A stretch of 5,682 nt of DNA, taken from NCBI GenBank assembly GCA_031263435.1, contig JAISFT010000249.1:1-5682 (forward strand). The letters are read 5' to 3'. Of the stretch, positions 5,025 to 5,682 are shown one piece after another. The stretch comes from Treponema sp. Its GTDB lineage: Bacteria; Spirochaetota; Spirochaetia; Treponematales; Breznakiellaceae. Positions within the stretch are counted from its first letter, which is position 1. Each line of letters starts with the position of its first letter. Below the pieces are notes generated by a model. That model was not told the DNA's origin and searched no databases. It was given only the letters and a program-made list of their open reading frames with translations. Made by a program: the position numbers and the translations under genes.

Positions 5025-5235
5025 TACGCTTATTGCTTAATACGCCCTGCCCGCGGCCGGGGAAGAAAAATGACGCTCCCCCAGGCAAGGCCAAGCACGG
5101 GCGGAAGTTGGTATTCAAACCGCTGATTCAAGGGGCTTTGCGAAGCATCGTTCCGCAGGAACGCGGTCAGGGCTGACAAAATATGCCGGAGCAACGGCGT
5201 GGGGATAGAGCGCATCGGAATGGCCTAGGCAAACC
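5025..5235 (+). ncRNA. Putative structured non-coding RNA, copy B (unrecognised family)
   Basis: The same fold as copy A can be drawn. P0 is TTGCTTA (5033-5039) with TAGGCAA (5226-5232). P1 is GCCC (5044-5047) with GGGC (5170-5173). P2 is TGCC with GGCA, with one internal mismatch and a longer loop. P3 is CCAA (5091-5094) with TTGG (5108-5111). P4 is CCGC (5120-5123) with GCGG (5163-5166), enclosing the same two hairpins unchanged. On the forward strand the next gene is convergent (ending at 5296), so this copy has no downstream gene to regulate in cis. That favours a trans-acting RNA or a repeat element over a riboswitch. Confidence 0.55.
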
Positions 5236-5257
5236 ATAGCCCGAGCTGCCGCCAGCC

Positions 5258-5279
5258 CCGGGCGAACAACCGCGCCCGG
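5258..5279 (-). terminator. GC-rich hairpin downstream of the symporter gene
   Basis: CCGGGCG (5258-5264) and CGCCCGG (5273-5279) form a 7-bp stem with an 8-nt loop, 17 bp beyond the symporter stop codon on the reverse strand. No T tract follows, so it is a weak terminator candidate at most. Confidence 0.35.
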
Positions 5280-5295
5280 CCTTCTGATAATCGCG

Positions 5296-5682
5296 CTATA
5301 ACAGCTCCCCGGCGGCCGCACTAACGGCGGACACCGCCTTTTCCCCGCGGGCTTCTTCGATTTGCGGCCGGTATTTGTCGATGTCCCAAAACAGGATGAT
5401 GACGCCGCAGGCCGCGCACAGGAAGAAGGGCACCCCCGCGCCATTCATGATTTCCGCGTCCAGCGCCGGCTGGGCCTGGACGGTCAGATTGGCGTCATAT
5501 CGGCCAAAGGCCAACAGCCAGCCCAGGATGGCCGAGCCAAATCCGGCGCCCATCTTCGAGCCAAAACTGGTGGCGCCCGAAACCAGGCCCTCCGTCCGGA
5601 TGCCGTCCTTCCATTCCATGTAATCCACTATATCCCCCGGCAGGGTGTAGGCGGCGGTGAGCAGCGGAACGATTCCCAGGGC
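5296..5682 (-). CDS. GPH-family (MelB-like) sugar:cation symporter, C-terminal part
   Basis: An inner-membrane secondary transporter of the glycoside-pentoside-hexuronide:cation symporter family within the major facilitator superfamily. Only the last 128 residues are in the window; the N-terminal part lies beyond 5682. The fragment reads through the edge (ALGIVPLLTAAYTLPGDIVD). The diagnostic segment VDYMEWKDGIRTEG matches the conserved D-Y-x-E-(W/Y)-K-x-G-x-R-x-E-G cytoplasmic motif of the family. It is followed by a Gly-rich helix (FGSKMGAGFGSAILGWLLAFG) and a last membrane span (PFFLCAACGVIILFW). The tail is charged and hydrophilic (DIDKYRPQIEEARGEK). The substrate cannot be read from this end. 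It stops at TAG 5296-5298. GC-rich codon use matches leuS and contrasts with the island to its left, so it is part of the host backbone. Confidence 0.88.
   Translation of the reverse strand, partial: ALGIVPLLTAAYTLPGDIVDYMEWKDGIRTEGLVSGATSFGSKMGAGFGSAILGWLLAFGRYDANLTVQAQPALDAEIMNGAGVPFFLCAACGVIILFWDIDKYRPQIEEARGEKAVSAVSAAAGELL

Larger units (their letters stand above)
4991..5235 (+). repeat. Direct repeat copy B
   Basis: A 245-bp second copy of the unit at 3261-3493 in the same orientation. It is longer mainly because of an A-rich loop insertion near 5063-5070 in the P2 hairpin. Its left edge meets AT-rich DNA and its right edge meets GC-rich DNA. Together with copy A it brackets the AT-rich island. 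Confidence 0.9.

Noticed and set aside
5030..5444. Reverse-strand frames at 4927-5118, 5030-5215 and 5115-5444
   Set aside because: They cross repeat copy B or overlap the symporter in another frame. The symporter frame has clear family motifs and these do not. The HYITRNY peptide in one of them is noted as a finding instead.
5375..5623. Forward-strand 82-codon frame opposite the symporter gene
   Set aside because: Antisense shadow of the GC-rich symporter coding sequence with no independent support.
1..5682. CRISPR array, rRNA gene or replication origin
   Set aside because: No regularly spaced short repeats, no rRNA-like conserved stretches and no DnaA-box cluster were seen on either strand.

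Overview
The window looks like a chromosomal segment of a spirochaete, most likely a Treponema of the termite-gut or other host-associated type. This is an inference from the style of the LeuRS, the VapB-like antitoxin, the small secreted repeat-laden proteins and the sharp GC contrast; no taxonomic marker settles it. There are two compositions. One is GC-rich (leuS at 516-3110 and a carbohydrate-symporter gene at the right edge). The other is a markedly AT-rich island at about 3540-4990 that contains almost only damaged or mobile DNA.

Layout. Positions 1-205 hold two tandem intrinsic terminators that insulate leuS from an unseen upstream gene. Positions 219-385 form a long imperfect inverted repeat. 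A sigma70-type promoter at 398-426 then drives leuS, a complete bacterial leucyl-tRNA synthetase with an unusual proline-rich, homopolymer-rich linker before the anticodon-binding domain. A perfect 14-bp hairpin abuts the leuS stop codon. Next come an extended -10 promoter and an intact tRNA-Val(CAC) at 3190-3261.

Directly after the tRNA lies the first copy of a 233-245 bp direct repeat (A, 3261-3493). The second copy (B, 4991-5235) lies 1.73 kb downstream in the same orientation. Each copy begins with an extended -10 promoter motif and then folds into the same multi-branched RNA-like structure. Differences between the copies include compensatory base-pair changes and loop-length changes, as expected of a structured RNA. 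I cannot match it to a known RNA family. It is the best candidate here for something undescribed.

The AT-rich island between the repeats carries a small doubtful ORF, an intact ribbon-helix-helix antitoxin gene (vapB-like), and an 11-codon stub of its VapC toxin (only the MYFLD start remains). It also carries a reverse-strand secreted-protein pseudogene (4105-4930). That pseudogene is broken twice: by an in-frame stop at the end of its signal peptide, and by a 137-bp palindromic MITE-like element with 13-bp terminal inverted repeats and a TA target duplication. Removing the element and one TA on paper restores the reading frame exactly. The window ends with the C-terminal part of a GPH-family (MelB-like) sugar:cation symporter on the reverse strand.

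The housekeeping part (leuS, tRNA-Val) serves translation. The rest looks like a repeat-bounded accessory insertion beside a tRNA gene, now decaying.
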